A DNA stretch of 64,000 nt from Sporosarcina sp. FSL K6-2383 (GTDB lineage Bacteria; Bacillota; Bacilli; Bacillales_A; Planococcaceae). The position numbers were made by a program, and so were the translations under genes. This document shows positions 53,223 through 61,317 of this stretch, piece after piece. The notes beneath the pieces were generated by a model. The model had not been told where the DNA came from. It did not search any database and saw only the letters and a program-made list of their open reading frames with translations. Location of the stretch: NCBI RefSeq assembly GCF_038618305.1, contig NZ_CP152017.1:3422501-3486500 (forward strand), given 5' to 3'. Every line of letters starts with the position of its first letter. Position 1 is the stretch's first letter.

Positions 53223-53525
53223 TTGACAACGATCATGCTTGTCTGTTCAGCTGGAATGTCGACTAGTTTACTAGTCAAAAAGATGGAATCCGCTGCAAAT
53301 GCAAGAAATCAAGATATTAAAATCTTTGCTGTTTCAGAGTCGGAAGCCAAAAGACACTTCGAAGAAATTGATGTTCTACTGTTAGGACCACAAGTACGAT
53401 TCTTAAAAAAGAAAATCGAAAAAGCTCTTGAAGGAAAAAACATTCCAGTTGAAGTCATCGATAGTATTGACTACGGCACGCTGAACGGTGATTCCGTCCT
53501 AACAAAAGCACTTGCATTACTGTAA
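53223..53525 (+). CDS. PTS lactose/cellobiose-class EIIB component
   Basis: This 100-residue cytosolic domain starts at TTG with GGGAGGAGG upstream. The phosphorylated cysteine is Cys8 in MLVCSAGMSTSLLV, the EIIB-Lac/Cel signature. The later VLLLGPQVRF is typical too. EIIB receives phosphate from EIIA and passes it to the sugar during import. It is the first gene after the sigma-54 promoter. Confidence 0.94.
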   Translation: MTTIMLVCSAGMSTSLLVKKMESAANARNQDIKIFAVSESEAKRHFEEIDVLLLGPQVRFLKKKIEKALEGKNIPVEVIDSIDYGTLNGDSVLTKALALL

Positions 53526-53547
53526 TGGAAACGCCTCATCTTAGTGG

Positions 53548-53606
53548 GGTTTAGAGATCAGATTGGGGGAATTCGGTGAGTTAACCGATTTATTGATCTC
53601 TATCAT
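53548..53606 (+). other. Hairpin between EIIB and EIIC genes
   Basis: AGAGATCA and TGATCTCT pair and enclose a CGGTGAGTTAACCG hairpin. There is no T-run, so it is more likely a message-stability element than a terminator. Confidence 0.5.
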
Positions 53607-53680
53607 TTATTATCGCAGTATTCTATCAAGCATTCCGTTTTCCTAATTCATTTTTTAAAAAACAAGGGGGATAACTAGGT

Positions 53681-54961
53681 ATGAATAAATTTATTGAAAT
53701 TGCTGGCCGCATAGGGGCACAACGGCATCTGGTCGCTGTTCGTGACGGCTTTGTCTCCATCATGCCATTAATGATTTTAGGTTCAATGGTTATACTTTTC
53801 AACAACTTGCCAATTGACGCTTACCAAAACTTCATGGAAATGATTTTTGGCGGTGATGAATGGAAACAATTCGGTGGATCAGTTTGGAATGGTACATTTG
53901 CCATTGTAGCGTTACTAATTGCCTTCACCGTTGCCTATCAGCTTGCTCGCTCGTATGACAAAGACGGTCTGTCATCCGGTGTGGTCTCACTCGCTTCTTT
54001 AATAACAATTACGCAATTGTCTCCTACAGACGGAGGAATTCCTTTAGGTTGGGCCGGTGCACAAGGTCTATTTATCGCACTGATTGTTGCACTTGTTTCT
54101 ACTGAAATTTTCACGAGACTACTCGGTAACAAACGCTTGATCGTGAAAATGCCTGCCAGTGTTCCACCAGCAGTTGCAAAATCGTTTGCCGCTTTGTTCC
54201 CTGCAATGATTACAATAAGTATATTCGGGCTCATTAAAGTATTCACGCTCGTTGGCGGAATGCCTGATATTCACCAAGCATTCTTCGACGCACTACAAGC
54301 ACCTGTTTCAAAATTGGCAAACACACTAGGTTCAGCCGTTTTTGTTGCATTAATCATCCACATCCTTTGGTTTTTCGGACTTCATGGCGGAAATATTTTA
54401 GAACCGCTTATGCAAGCGATTTACTTACCTTCTATTGAAGCGAATGTAGCAGCATTTGCAGCAGGCGAAGAAATTCCTTATATTGTTACAAAATCATTCT
54501 TTGATGCTTTCATGTATCTAGGTGGTACGGGAGCTACACTTGGTTTGATTATTGCGGTGTTCATAGCAGGGCGGCGTCATAAGCATTATCGAAATGTCTC
54601 CGGACTGGGATCAGCACCAAGTTTATTCAATATTAATGAACCTATTATATTTGGTTTCCCGTTGGTTTTAAATCCTTTGTTAATTATTCCATTTATTTTA
54701 ACGCCTGTTATCCTAGTAATTTTTAGTTATATCATGATTGCAACGGGGGTTGTTCCAAAAACGATAGCCTTTATCCCCTGGACGACACCACCGGTTATTG
54801 GCGGATTCTTAGCCACTGGATCGTGGCAGGGAGCTGTTTTGGCTGCAGTGAACTTAGTAATTTCAGTCCTGATATATCTACCATTTATTAAAATTGCAGA
54901 GCGAATAGAATTGAAGAAACTTGAAGGGGAATTAGCAGCACAAAAAAGAGACGTCGCGTAA
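53681..54961 (+). CDS. PTS cellobiose-class EIIC membrane permease (CelB type)
   Basis: This 426-residue permease has about ten membrane segments. Family features are RIGAQRHLVAVRDGFVSIMPL at the start, LWFFGLHGGNILEPLMQAIY in the transport domain, and SLFNINEPIIFGFPLVLNP, the diagnostic NEP motif around the active-site region. It works with EIIB and EIIA. Substrates of the class are beta-linked disaccharides such as cellobiose, chitobiose or lactose. Confidence 0.94.
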   Translation: MNKFIEIAGRIGAQRHLVAVRDGFVSIMPLMILGSMVILFNNLPIDAYQNFMEMIFGGDEWKQFGGSVWNGTFAIVALLIAFTVAYQLARSYDKDGLSSGVVSLASLITITQLSPTDGGIPLGWAGAQGLFIALIVALVSTEIFTRLLGNKRLIVKMPASVPPAVAKSFAALFPAMITISIFGLIKVFTLVGGMPDIHQAFFDALQAPVSKLANTLGSAVFVALIIHILWFFGLHGGNILEPLMQAIYLPSIEANVAAFAAGEEIPYIVTKSFFDAFMYLGGTGATLGLIIAVFIAGRRHKHYRNVSGLGSAPSLFNINEPIIFGFPLVLNPLLIIPFILTPVILVIFSYIMIATGVVPKTIAFIPWTTPPVIGGFLATGSWQGAVLAAVNLVISVLIYLPFIKIAERIELKKLEGELAAQKRDVA

Positions 54962-55013
54962 ATGAATATATTTCAACTAGATGATGAACCATACTCTTGA
55001 ATAGGAAGTAGTG

Positions 55014-55334
55014 ATGAACATGGAAGAACAAGTCATGCAGATTATTCTCCATAGCGGCAATGCAAAAAGTACAGCTTTTGAGGCTATCCAAGTTGCAAAA
55101 GAAAATGATATTGAGCAAGCAAATAGACTACTTGAACAAGCAAATGATGAACTTAGCAATGCACATAAGGTGCAAACCTTTTTAATCCAATCTGAAATTC
55201 GTGGCGAAAAGGTGGAAACTTCGTTACTACTCATTCATGCACAAGATCATCTGATGAATGCCATTACATTTAAAGATCTTGCCGGTGAGTTTATAGCATT
55301 ATACGAGAAGGTGAATCACTATTCCATAAGCTAA
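55014..55334 (+). CDS. PTS lactose/cellobiose-class EIIA component
   Basis: This all-helical domain of about 106 residues starts at ATG 55014 (AGGAAG upstream). SGNAKSTAFEAIQVAKEND is the N-terminal signature. LIHAQDHLMNAITFKDLA contains the phosphorylated His and the metal-binding Asp of the trimer axis. It passes phosphate from HPr to EIIB. Confidence 0.92.
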   Translation: MNMEEQVMQIILHSGNAKSTAFEAIQVAKENDIEQANRLLEQANDELSNAHKVQTFLIQSEIRGEKVETSLLLIHAQDHLMNAITFKDLAGEFIALYEKVNHYSIS

Positions 55335-55476
55335 ACTAGTTTAAGTGCAGTTGGGGGATTTTAGTTTATTCAATAATTTCTCCCTTTCCACTTTTCTCTA
55401 AAATAATGCATCTTGGGAAAAAGAGTTTTTACAGTCACTACAAGCATTACCATGTCCTCATCATTGCTATTATTAC

Positions 55477-55710
55477 ATGATGGATGAAATGCTAATTGAA
55501 GATAAAGAAGCAGCAGAAATGAATGGCTTGATCCAACAAGTAAAAGCTTTTGAACAATCAACAATTGAAGCTGCCGTTACGGGCAATACAGTAAAAGCTA
55601 TGCTTGCCTTAACGACTAATCCGTTTGTTCCTTCCAGTAAAGTGGCCAAGCTATTGCTACTTGATTTACTTGAAACCAACCAAAAATACCTACCGCAATT
55701 TACTAAATAG
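55477..55710 (+). pseudogene. C-terminal remnant of a GH4 6-phospho-beta-glucosidase
   Basis: This 77-codon frame holds GLIQQVKAFEQSTIEAAVTG, ALTTNPFVPSSKVAKLLL and NQKYLPQF, the end of LicH/CelF-type family 4 glycosidases, which are normally about 440 residues. Nothing in the 140 bp upstream resembles the N-terminal NAD-binding or catalytic parts, and no ribosome-binding site precedes it. The operon has therefore lost its phospho-disaccharide hydrolase by an internal deletion. Residues run directly into the DUF871 gene. Confidence 0.75.
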
Positions 55711-55721
55711 GAGTGGTGTAC

Positions 55722-56801
55722 ATGAGAAATCTTGGCATTTCAATTTATCCACAACATGCTACAGAAAAAGAGTTCGTTGACTATATGGAAAAGGCTAGTG
55801 CTTATGGCTTTTCACGCGTCTTTACATGTCTCATGTCTGCTAGTGATGATAAGGATGTCCAACAGCTACAGCAGCTATTAAAAAAAGCAAATGACCTTGG
55901 CTTTGAAGTAATTGCTGACGTCAGCCCAACCGTTTTTGAAGATAAAAATCTTTCTTATAAAGATTTGTCTTATTTTAAAGAACTTGGCTTATCAGGGTTA
56001 CGACTTGACTTAGGCTTTTCGGGATTAGAAGAAAGTGTCATGTCCTTCAATGAACACGGCTTGTCCATCGAATTAAACATGAGCCAAGGAACAAAATATC
56101 TGGAACAAATTCTTTCCTATCAACCTAACAAACAGCAGATCATCGGCTGCCATAATTTTTATCCACGATGTTATACGGGACTATCAAGAGAACATTTCCT
56201 CAAATGCTCTGCACAATATAAAGAAAATGGTATACGCACAGCAGCCATGATTTCTTCAAAAGATGCGGCATTTGGACCATGGCCTGTACAAGAAGGTCTC
56301 CCTACTCTTGAGGAACATCGTGGTCTAGCCATTGAAGTTCAAGCGAAAGACCTTTTCCAAACAGATCTCATTGATGATTTGATTATTGGCAATATGTTTG
56401 CTTCCGATGAAGAATTGAAAAGTCTATCCTTGCTCAATCGCTACTTATTAGAGATAACAGTCGAGTTGAAAGAACAGACAACTGCAGTTGAGAAGGAAAT
56501 TATCCTTTCAAGCAATCACTTCAACCGTGGAGATGTCTCGGCTTTTGTGATTCGTTCAACGCAAAGTCGGGTTGATTATCATCAAGAGGATTTCCCGGCT
56601 CATGATATAGAACCAATCACACGTGGTAGCATCACGATTGATAACAATGGTTATGAACGCTACAAAGGTGAACTCCATATCGCGCGCAAAGACATGGACA
56701 ATTCAGGAAACACTAATATTGTTGCGACCATTGACAAGGACGAGCAATTTCTACTAGACCATGTTCACCCTTGGCAGAAGTTCAAATTGATCGAAAAATA
56801 A
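55722..56801 (+). CDS. DUF871 family protein, MupG-like 6-phospho-glycosidase
   Basis: This protein of about 359 residues starts at ATG 55722 (AGGAG 8 nt upstream). A TIM-barrel N-terminal part (LGISIYPQHATEKEFVDYME, then LGLSGLRLDLGFSGLEE and IIGCHNFYPRCYTGLS) precedes a C-terminal beta domain (FNRGDVSAFVIRSTQSRVDY). In Staphylococcus aureus the DUF871 member MupG cleaves MurNAc-6P-GlcNAc. Here the gene is in a cellobiose-class PTS operon, so it may cleave that system's phospho-disaccharide. Confidence 0.85.
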   Translation: MRNLGISIYPQHATEKEFVDYMEKASAYGFSRVFTCLMSASDDKDVQQLQQLLKKANDLGFEVIADVSPTVFEDKNLSYKDLSYFKELGLSGLRLDLGFSGLEESVMSFNEHGLSIELNMSQGTKYLEQILSYQPNKQQIIGCHNFYPRCYTGLSREHFLKCSAQYKENGIRTAAMISSKDAAFGPWPVQEGLPTLEEHRGLAIEVQAKDLFQTDLIDDLIIGNMFASDEELKSLSLLNRYLLEITVELKEQTTAVEKEIILSSNHFNRGDVSAFVIRSTQSRVDYHQEDFPAHDIEPITRGSITIDNNGYERYKGELHIARKDMDNSGNTNIVATIDKDEQFLLDHVHPWQKFKLIEK

Positions 56802-56802
56802 T

Positions 56803-56852
56803 CAATGGCGGTGTCGACCTTCGTTTTCTTCAGGTCTGACACCGCCATTTTT
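56803..56852 (+). terminator. Terminator of the PTS operon
   Basis: AATGGCGGTGTCGACC and GGTCTGACACCGCCATT form a strong stem, followed by T5. Confidence 0.9.
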
Positions 56853-56964
56853 AGGAAACGGATGATAGATAGTCATTAACGATTCTTATGTTAGAGGAAA
56901 GAAATACTGCCTAGCAATGACTCCATCCCATTGTCGTAGCACTACACACCGATTACTAAAGAGT

Positions 56965-58683
56965 CTAGTCCATTTGAAACTGTTGAACTGTTGATTGTAG
57001 CTGTTCTGCAAGTGTCGATAAGTTTTTCACAGATTGTGATTCCTGATAGATCATCGCTGCCTGTTCCTCGCTTGCGGAGGATAATTCTTCAGACGCTGTC
57101 GCAACATACCCTATTCCGTTCGTCACTTTTTTAATACTGGCGTGAATCTGATCTACTAATTGCGTACTACTCAATACAACAGTTTGAGTAGACATTGATT
57201 TATCGAAAATTTCCTCAATAGCTGTAAAAATCGTTTCAAATGAATGGCCAGACTGTTGCACTAAATTTTTGCCAATACCAAACTGCTCAACACCGTCGCG
57301 CAAGGCAAAATGCGCTTCTTTTATATACTGTTGGATTTCTTCTAAAATAACTTTAATGTTATCGGCTGCCTGTTTCGACTGATCTGCCAAGTCCCTTACC
57401 TCTGTTGCCACAATCTCAAAACCTCTACCATGTTCGCCAGCTCTTGCTGCTTCAATACTAGCATTTAGTGCCAATAGATTAGTTTGATTAGAAATCCTCA
57501 AGATTGTTGAAATAACTTCTACTGTCGTTCTCGATTTCTCCGTCAGCAGTTCAAATTTCCCCATCGCATTTGTAATACCTTGACTCGTGGCACCCATCTG
57601 TTTTGTCATCTCAGTCATATCATTTTTCCCTTGTCTTGCAAATTGAATCGATTTTTCCGATTGTATTTTCGCTTCAAATGCATTGTCTCTCACTTTTTCC
57701 ATGCCCGTTTCAAGATTGCCAATTGCCTTTGAAATAACTGCTGTTTCTTCTACTTGCCTCTCTGACTCAGCCGCCAACTCCAAAGATGATTTTGCAATCA
57801 TATCTGTTGTCTGTGTCTGTTCTTCCGAAGTAGCTGCCAGTAATTTGGAGGACTCAGCTAATTGTTTTGATGAGTCCTTTACTTGTAATAAAATAGTCAA
57901 TAAACTTTGACGCATTTTTTCAAAACTGTACGCAAGTTGACCTATCTCGTCTCTCATATGTGTATCGATGGACGATGTTAAATCGCCGCTAGCAAAGGCT
58001 TCTGCCTGATTTCTCAATTGCACTAATGGGCGAACAATTCTATTTGCAACAAAGAGTGAAATGATAGTAGCGAGTATAAATACAGCAGCACCTACCTTCA
58101 CAATAATCCACACTCTCGGCCAAGTACGGTCAGCTACGACTTCACCATGATAATCTACTCCTAAAAAACCTATAATTTCATTTTTATCATTCAGGATTGG
58201 TGAATATCCTGATATCCGTTTACTATTTTCGAATGTGTAAACCTTTGAGTACATCGGCATTTGGTGTCCCATAGTAGTTGTTGCCTCAATTGCCCTATCG
58301 ATTGCTTCGTCATAATGGTAGCCATCGCCTGCTTGATAACCTTGATTCTTTAATCGTTCATCTACTGCTAGCAAAGTTGCCTTTCCATCATCCACCGATA
58401 AGATAAAAGCGTCTTTAAACCATGTTTTTTTATTGATGAATGCAGTTATTCCGTCTTCAAGTTTTTTTAAAGTTTTATCATCTTGTGGATTGTTCTTGAT
58501 CGCTTCAACATCTTGCCAATCCACAATTAGCGTTGCAACATTTGCACAGCCAATGAGTTCCATTCCTACCTCATTCTCAACAGATTTATAATTAACGAAA
58601 TAACCAAATATCGACATCAGTAGCGTACATAAAAAAACCATAGATAGTACTAATAGTAAAATTTTAAAGCGTAGGCCTTTCAA
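56965..58683 (-). CDS. Methyl-accepting chemotaxis protein
   Basis: This chemoreceptor of about 572 residues starts at TTG 58683, with TAGGGGGG upstream, reading [16 protein letters not shown] first membrane segment is at about 7-30, an extracytoplasmic sensor (dCache/sCache-like, with [14 protein letters not shown] and [19 protein letters not shown]) at 31-170, and a second segment at 178-200. A HAMP domain ([20 protein letters not shown]) and a long coiled-coil signalling domain follow. The hairpin tip reads [28 protein letters not shown]. It has its own Fnr-type box, suggesting oxygen-linked expression. Confidence 0.93.
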   Translation of the reverse strand: MKGLRFKILLLVLSMVFLCTLLMSIFGYFVNYKSVENEVGMELIGCANVATLIVDWQDVEAIKNNPQDDKTLKKLEDGITAFINKKTWFKDAFILSVDDGKATLLAVDERLKNQGYQAGDGYHYDEAIDRAIEATTTMGHQMPMYSKVYTFENSKRISGYSPILNDKNEIIGFLGVDYHGEVVADRTWPRVWIIVKVGAAVFILATIISLFVANRIVRPLVQLRNQAEAFASGDLTSSIDTHMRDEIGQLAYSFEKMRQSLLTILLQVKDSSKQLAESSKLLAATSEEQTQTTDMIAKSSLELAAESERQVEETAVISKAIGNLETGMEKVRDNAFEAKIQSEKSIQFARQGKNDMTEMTKQMGATSQGITNAMGKFELLTEKSRTTVEVISTILRISNQTNLLALNASIEAARAGEHGRGFEIVATEVRDLADQSKQAADNIKVILEEIQQYIKEAHFALRDGVEQFGIGKNLVQQSGHSFETIFTAIEEIFDKSMSTQTVVLSSTQLVDQIHASIKKVTNGIGYVATASEELSSASEEQAAMIYQESQSVKNLSTLAEQLQSTVQQFQMD

Positions 58684-58723
58684 GTAATCCCCCCTAATAG
58701 ATTCCCCTAAAATGAATACCTCA

Positions 58724-58766
58724 ATTTTACTATTACTTAAATAACTCAATTGTGATAAAAATCACA
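58724..58766 (-). promoter_or_regulatory. Fnr/Crp-type box and class II promoter of the chemoreceptor gene
   Basis: TGTGATAAAAATCACA (58751-58766) is a palindrome flanked as TTGTGA...TCACAA. On the minus strand TAAAAT (58724-58729) begins 22 nt after the box, placing its centre at -41.5 from a start near 58717. The flanks also fit a Rex box partly. Confidence 0.72.
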
Positions 58767-58855
58767 ATCATCTGAAGCTGATCAAGTTAGAAGGTAAATA
58801 CACCCGACATAAAGCACGTCTATTGATTAAAAAATAAACCATTTTTAGAAAAGTG

Positions 58856-58887
58856 TTGACATTCAGAAATAGGAAATGTTATCCTAT
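58856..58887 (+). promoter_or_regulatory. Sigma-A promoter with overlapping palindrome upstream of a 26-residue ORF
   Basis: TTGACA and TATCCT are separated by 18 bp. The inverted repeat ATAGGA-N7-TCCTAT (58869-58887) overlaps the -10, so a repressor could bind there. Confidence 0.65.
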
Positions 58888-58926
58888 AGTAGTTAGATAC
58901 TCAAATTAGAAATGGAGGTGCGGAAG

Positions 58927-59007
58927 ATGACTACATTTAAAATTTCAAAAAGTAATTGCATAGTAATCCCGTGCCAAACCGCTAATTATTTTTCTGTAAA
59001 TAATTAA
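58927..59007 (+). CDS. 26-residue peptide with two cysteines
   Basis: ATG follows GGAGG with 8 nt spacing and encodes MTTFKISKSNCIVIPCQTAN, then YFSVNN. Cys11 and Cys16 are five residues apart. It has its own promoter and two hairpin terminators close behind (59012-59036 and 59043-59080), so it is a discrete unit. I do not recognise it. A leader peptide, signalling peptide or membrane-active peptide are all possible. Confidence 0.55.
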   Translation: MTTFKISKSNCIVIPCQTANYFSVNN

Positions 59008-59011
59008 TACG

Positions 59012-59080
59012 GAACGGCATGTTCTGCCGTTCTTTTCCTATGAGCACACGCTTATGTAAAGAAGCGTGTGCTTTTTTGTG
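59012..59080 (+). terminator. Two tandem terminator hairpins after the 26-residue ORF
   Basis: GAACGGCA/TGCCGTTC with TTTTCC is followed by AGCACACGC/GCGTGTGCT with T6. Confidence 0.8.
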
Positions 59081-59084
59081 TGCT

Positions 59085-59155
59085 TTTATCTAAATTCAGC
59101 CAAGTCTGAATTTAGATAAACGTCTCCGAACGCAATCATGCCGAGGCATAATTGA
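59085..59155. repeat. Repeat family B, copy 4 (short)
   Basis: The hairpin TTTATCTAAATTCAG/CTGAATTTAGATAAA is followed by CGTCTCCGAACGCAATCATG and CCGAGGCATAATTGAT. It keeps both ends of family B but lacks most of the middle. Confidence 0.6.
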
Positions 59156-59172
59156 TAAAGATCTGGTGTTTT

Positions 59173-59185
59173 CACGCATTGCGTG
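59173..59185. promoter_or_regulatory. Palindrome upstream of the micro-ORF cluster
   Basis: CACGCATTGCGTG is a perfect 6-1-6 inverted repeat just upstream of TTGCATATAGT, a possible promoter, and 40 bp before a 19-codon ORF. It could be an operator. Confidence 0.45.
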
Positions 59186-59225
59186 TTGCATATAGTAAAA
59201 AATAATAAGAAAAGGAGTGCTGGTG

Positions 59226-59285
59226 ATGATGAACATGAAACAGCAAAGAAAGTTATTAAAAAAGGAATCTCTCGAAAGTGGATAG
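59226..59285 (+). CDS. 19-residue basic micro-ORF
   Basis: The ORF encodes MMNMKQQRKLLKKESLESG after AAAAGGAG with 7-8 nt spacing. A strong hairpin (GCCAAT-GGGGA/TCCCC-AATTGGC, 59287-59322) follows at once. The family is not recognised; it may be a leader ORF for the genes behind it. Confidence 0.4.
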   Translation: MMNMKQQRKLLKKESLESG

Positions 59286-59373
59286 CGCCAATCGGGGAAC
59301 GGAAATCCCCAATTGGCAAAAGTGATTCTATGAGTTGAATTGAAAAAACAAAAAATTGAAGGAGGAAAACAAT

Positions 59374-59496
59374 ATGATGATTGCAAAAATGAACGGTAAA
59401 CGGGTTAGTAAATTAGTAGAGAAAAATAAATCGGAGTCGCCAATACACAATTTAGGTGAAACTTGGCTAACAGAAATGGTGCTAGCCACACCTTAA
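59374..59496 (+). CDS. 40-residue hypothetical protein
   Basis: ATG at 59374 follows GAAGGAGG with 8 nt spacing. The peptide begins MMIAKMNGKRVSKLVEKNKS and ends TEMVLATP. It is basic in the first half and has no membrane segment. It is the middle of three closely spaced small ORFs (19, 40 and 65 residues). No family is recognised. Confidence 0.48.
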   Translation: MMIAKMNGKRVSKLVEKNKSESPIHNLGETWLTEMVLATP

Positions 59497-59531
59497 CAAT
59501 AGAATTGGACTTCTCCTTAAGGAGAACAATA

Positions 59532-59729
59532 ATGTATAACATTAATCATGATTATCTAAAACAACGGATAGTTGATTTACAACAAGAGGCAAGACAAAAT
59601 GAATTAGGACATCACTTCTTATCTAGGATAAAGAAAAGCCAAAAACCTTTTTTCGAAAAAAGTCTTGTATTATTTTACACACGCAAATACAAGCTGACCT
59701 TCAAAATTGGTATAGACAAATTAACATAA
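59532..59729 (+). CDS. 65-residue basic hypothetical protein
   Basis: ATG at 59532 follows TAAGGAG with 7 nt spacing; an upstream ATG at 59463 overlaps the previous ORF and has no site. The sequence MYNINHDYLKQRIVDLQQEA, then ARQNELGHHFL, is helical and the end is rich in Lys. A terminator follows. I do not recognise the family. Confidence 0.6.
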   Translation: MYNINHDYLKQRIVDLQQEARQNELGHHFLSRIKKSQKPFFEKSLVLFYTRKYKLTFKIGIDKLT

Positions 59730-59738
59730 TGAATTTCA

Positions 59739-59789
59739 AAAAAAGATCTCTATCGCGTGTGAGTACACATGCGATAGAGATCTTTTTTA
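59739..59789. terminator. Bidirectional terminator before the pseudouridine synthase gene
   Basis: AAAAAGATCTCTATCGC and GCGATAGAGATCTTTTT form a long stem with a 14-nt loop and T-runs on both strands. Confidence 0.9.
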
Positions 59790-59844
59790 ATCGTTCATAT
59801 TCAATAAATCCCCTATAAAAGCAGAATTTAAACCCGCAGTGAAA

Positions 59845-60513
59845 TCACCATAAATTCCACGGATATTCGTTTGGCGGTTGTGATTGTACCTCGATGATTT
59901 CCTTTGTTGTTGGGTGGACAAACTCTAGCTCATGCGCCCATAAAGCGATTTGCTGTCCAGGGCGATTCACTTGTTGTCCATATTTTTGATCCCCATAGAG
60001 GGGGAATCCAGTTGCAGAGAGCTGAACGCGGATTTGGTGGGAGCGACCGGTATGGAGGCGAATAGACAGAAGACTTAATTGTTCTGTGCTGCTAATGACT
60101 TCGTATTCAAGTACTGCTTTTTTAGCATTCGCATGATTAGCTCGGACGGTAGACACTTTATTTTTCTTTGTATCTTTAAAAAGATAATGCTCCAAAACCG
60201 CCTTTTTCTTCTGTGGTACTCCTCTTACAACAGCTAAGTATGTTCGTTCCAACTCTCTTTTCCGTAAAATATCCGATAATCTAGAAGCAGCCTTCGACGT
60301 TTTGGCAAACACCATCACCCCACCGACAGGTCGATCCAATCGATGCACAAGTCCCAAATAAACATTACCTGGCTTTTCATATCGAACTTTTATATCTTCT
60401 TTTAATAACGTCAATAAGTCTGCATCACCGCTCGTATCCTCTTGCACTGGTATGTTGACAGGTTTTTCAACTAGCAACAAATGATTATCTTCAAATATAA
60501 TTGGTATTTTCAT
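59845..60513 (-). CDS. RluA-family RNA pseudouridine synthase
   Basis: This 222-residue enzyme has the catalytic motif LVHRLDRPVGGVMVFAKT, with the active Asp in HRLDRP, and the later LHTGRSHQIRVQL and LYGDQKYG. There is no S4 RNA-binding domain, so it is a short member. It isomerises uridine in rRNA or tRNA; the target base cannot be told. It is transcribed alone. Confidence 0.9.
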   Translation of the reverse strand: MKIPIIFEDNHLLLVEKPVNIPVQEDTSGDADLLTLLKEDIKVRYEKPGNVYLGLVHRLDRPVGGVMVFAKTSKAASRLSDILRKRELERTYLAVVRGVPQKKKAVLEHYLFKDTKKNKVSTVRANHANAKKAVLEYEVISSTEQLSLLSIRLHTGRSHQIRVQLSATGFPLYGDQKYGQQVNRPGQQIALWAHELEFVHPTTKEIIEVQSQPPNEYPWNLW

Positions 60514-60759
60514 AATGACTCCTTTTTCGCAGGTAATAGACTAGGAGAGAATTGTCACCCAACTAGTTAAATTGTATTATACTGAACTCCATGCTGGTAA
60601 GCCAATATTTGATAGAGCCGTTGTAGTTATACCTGAAGATAACCATTTTCGCACCCAATAAAATGTCAAATTTAAAAGTTAAGTGAGGTCTAGTTTCAAA
60701 ATATAATTTGACAACTTTGTGAACATTGCTGATAATAGCAGTACGAGGGAGTGAATGAA

Positions 60760-60990
60760 ATGGAATCTAAATCGACTATGCTAAACATCGTTAGGTTTAC
60801 TGGGGGAACGATACTTGCCATCGGAATTTCTATTTTTTTATACGGCTTTTTTATTAGCGATTATAGCGCAATTACAGGTATCGGAATCGGTACAATTATG
60901 GGGGCTATCTTCATTTTTCTCATGGGGGTATTCTTTGTCGCAACGGAAGAAATGCAAGATAAAACGGATAAAGGAATACGTATTATTTAA
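60760..60990 (+). CDS. Small membrane protein, 76 residues
   Basis: ATG at 60760 follows GGGAG with 6-8 nt spacing; a GTG 9 nt earlier lies in that site. Two membrane segments (about 11-30 and 37-58) are rich in Gly and Ile, with a short charged tail (ATEEMQDKTDKGIR). I do not recognise the family. It faces the qox operon convergently and shares a terminator with it. Confidence 0.7.
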   Translation: MESKSTMLNIVRFTGGTILAIGISIFLYGFFISDYSAITGIGIGTIMGAIFIFLMGVFFVATEEMQDKTDKGIRII

Positions 60991-60991
60991 T

Positions 60992-61027
60992 AAAAAAAGG
61001 AGCGCCAATGGCACTCCTTTTTTTATT
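60992..61027. terminator. Bidirectional terminator of the small membrane protein gene and qox operon
   Basis: AAAAAAAGGAGCGCC and GGCACTCCTTTTTTT form the stem with T7 on each strand. Confidence 0.88.
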
Positions 61028-61034
61028 GAATTAC

Positions 61035-61316
61035 TTACATATCCCAAACCATAATTAGTAGTGTACCGAAGATGGTGACAAGAGCTATCGCAACTCCATA
61101 ATAGATGTTTAGATAGATCGCATGCTTATCCTCTGTCTCACCGGCATGCATGAACACCATGAGTTGAACTGCTGCTTGCACGAATGCGGTGACTAACAGA
61201 ATCGTCATCCCTACCGCAAATGACACATCTAAAAAATAGACCGTCAGTGCAGCTGCCGTTAACACCATTGAAAACACAAAGCCCATTACCTGTTTACGCG
61301 GGAATAATTCACTCAT
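61035..61316 (-). CDS. qoxD: Cytochrome aa3 quinol oxidase subunit IV
   Basis: This 93-residue protein has three membrane segments. It begins MSELFPRKQVMGFVFSMVL and contains AAVQLMVFMHAGE, the family signature. It is the last gene of the oxidase operon, one base after the qoxC stop. It helps assemble or stabilise the CuB centre. Confidence 0.92.
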   Translation of the reverse strand: MSELFPRKQVMGFVFSMVLTAAALTVYFLDVSFAVGMTILLVTAFVQAAVQLMVFMHAGETEDKHAIYLNIYYGVAIALVTIFGTLLIMVWDM

Positions 61317-61317
61317 G

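Noticed and set aside
58745-58772. Rex operator in place of an Fnr box
   Set aside because: TTGTGA...TCACAA fits partly, but the inner positions differ from the Rex consensus, and the -41.5 placement points to an activator, which favours Fnr. Not fully excluded.
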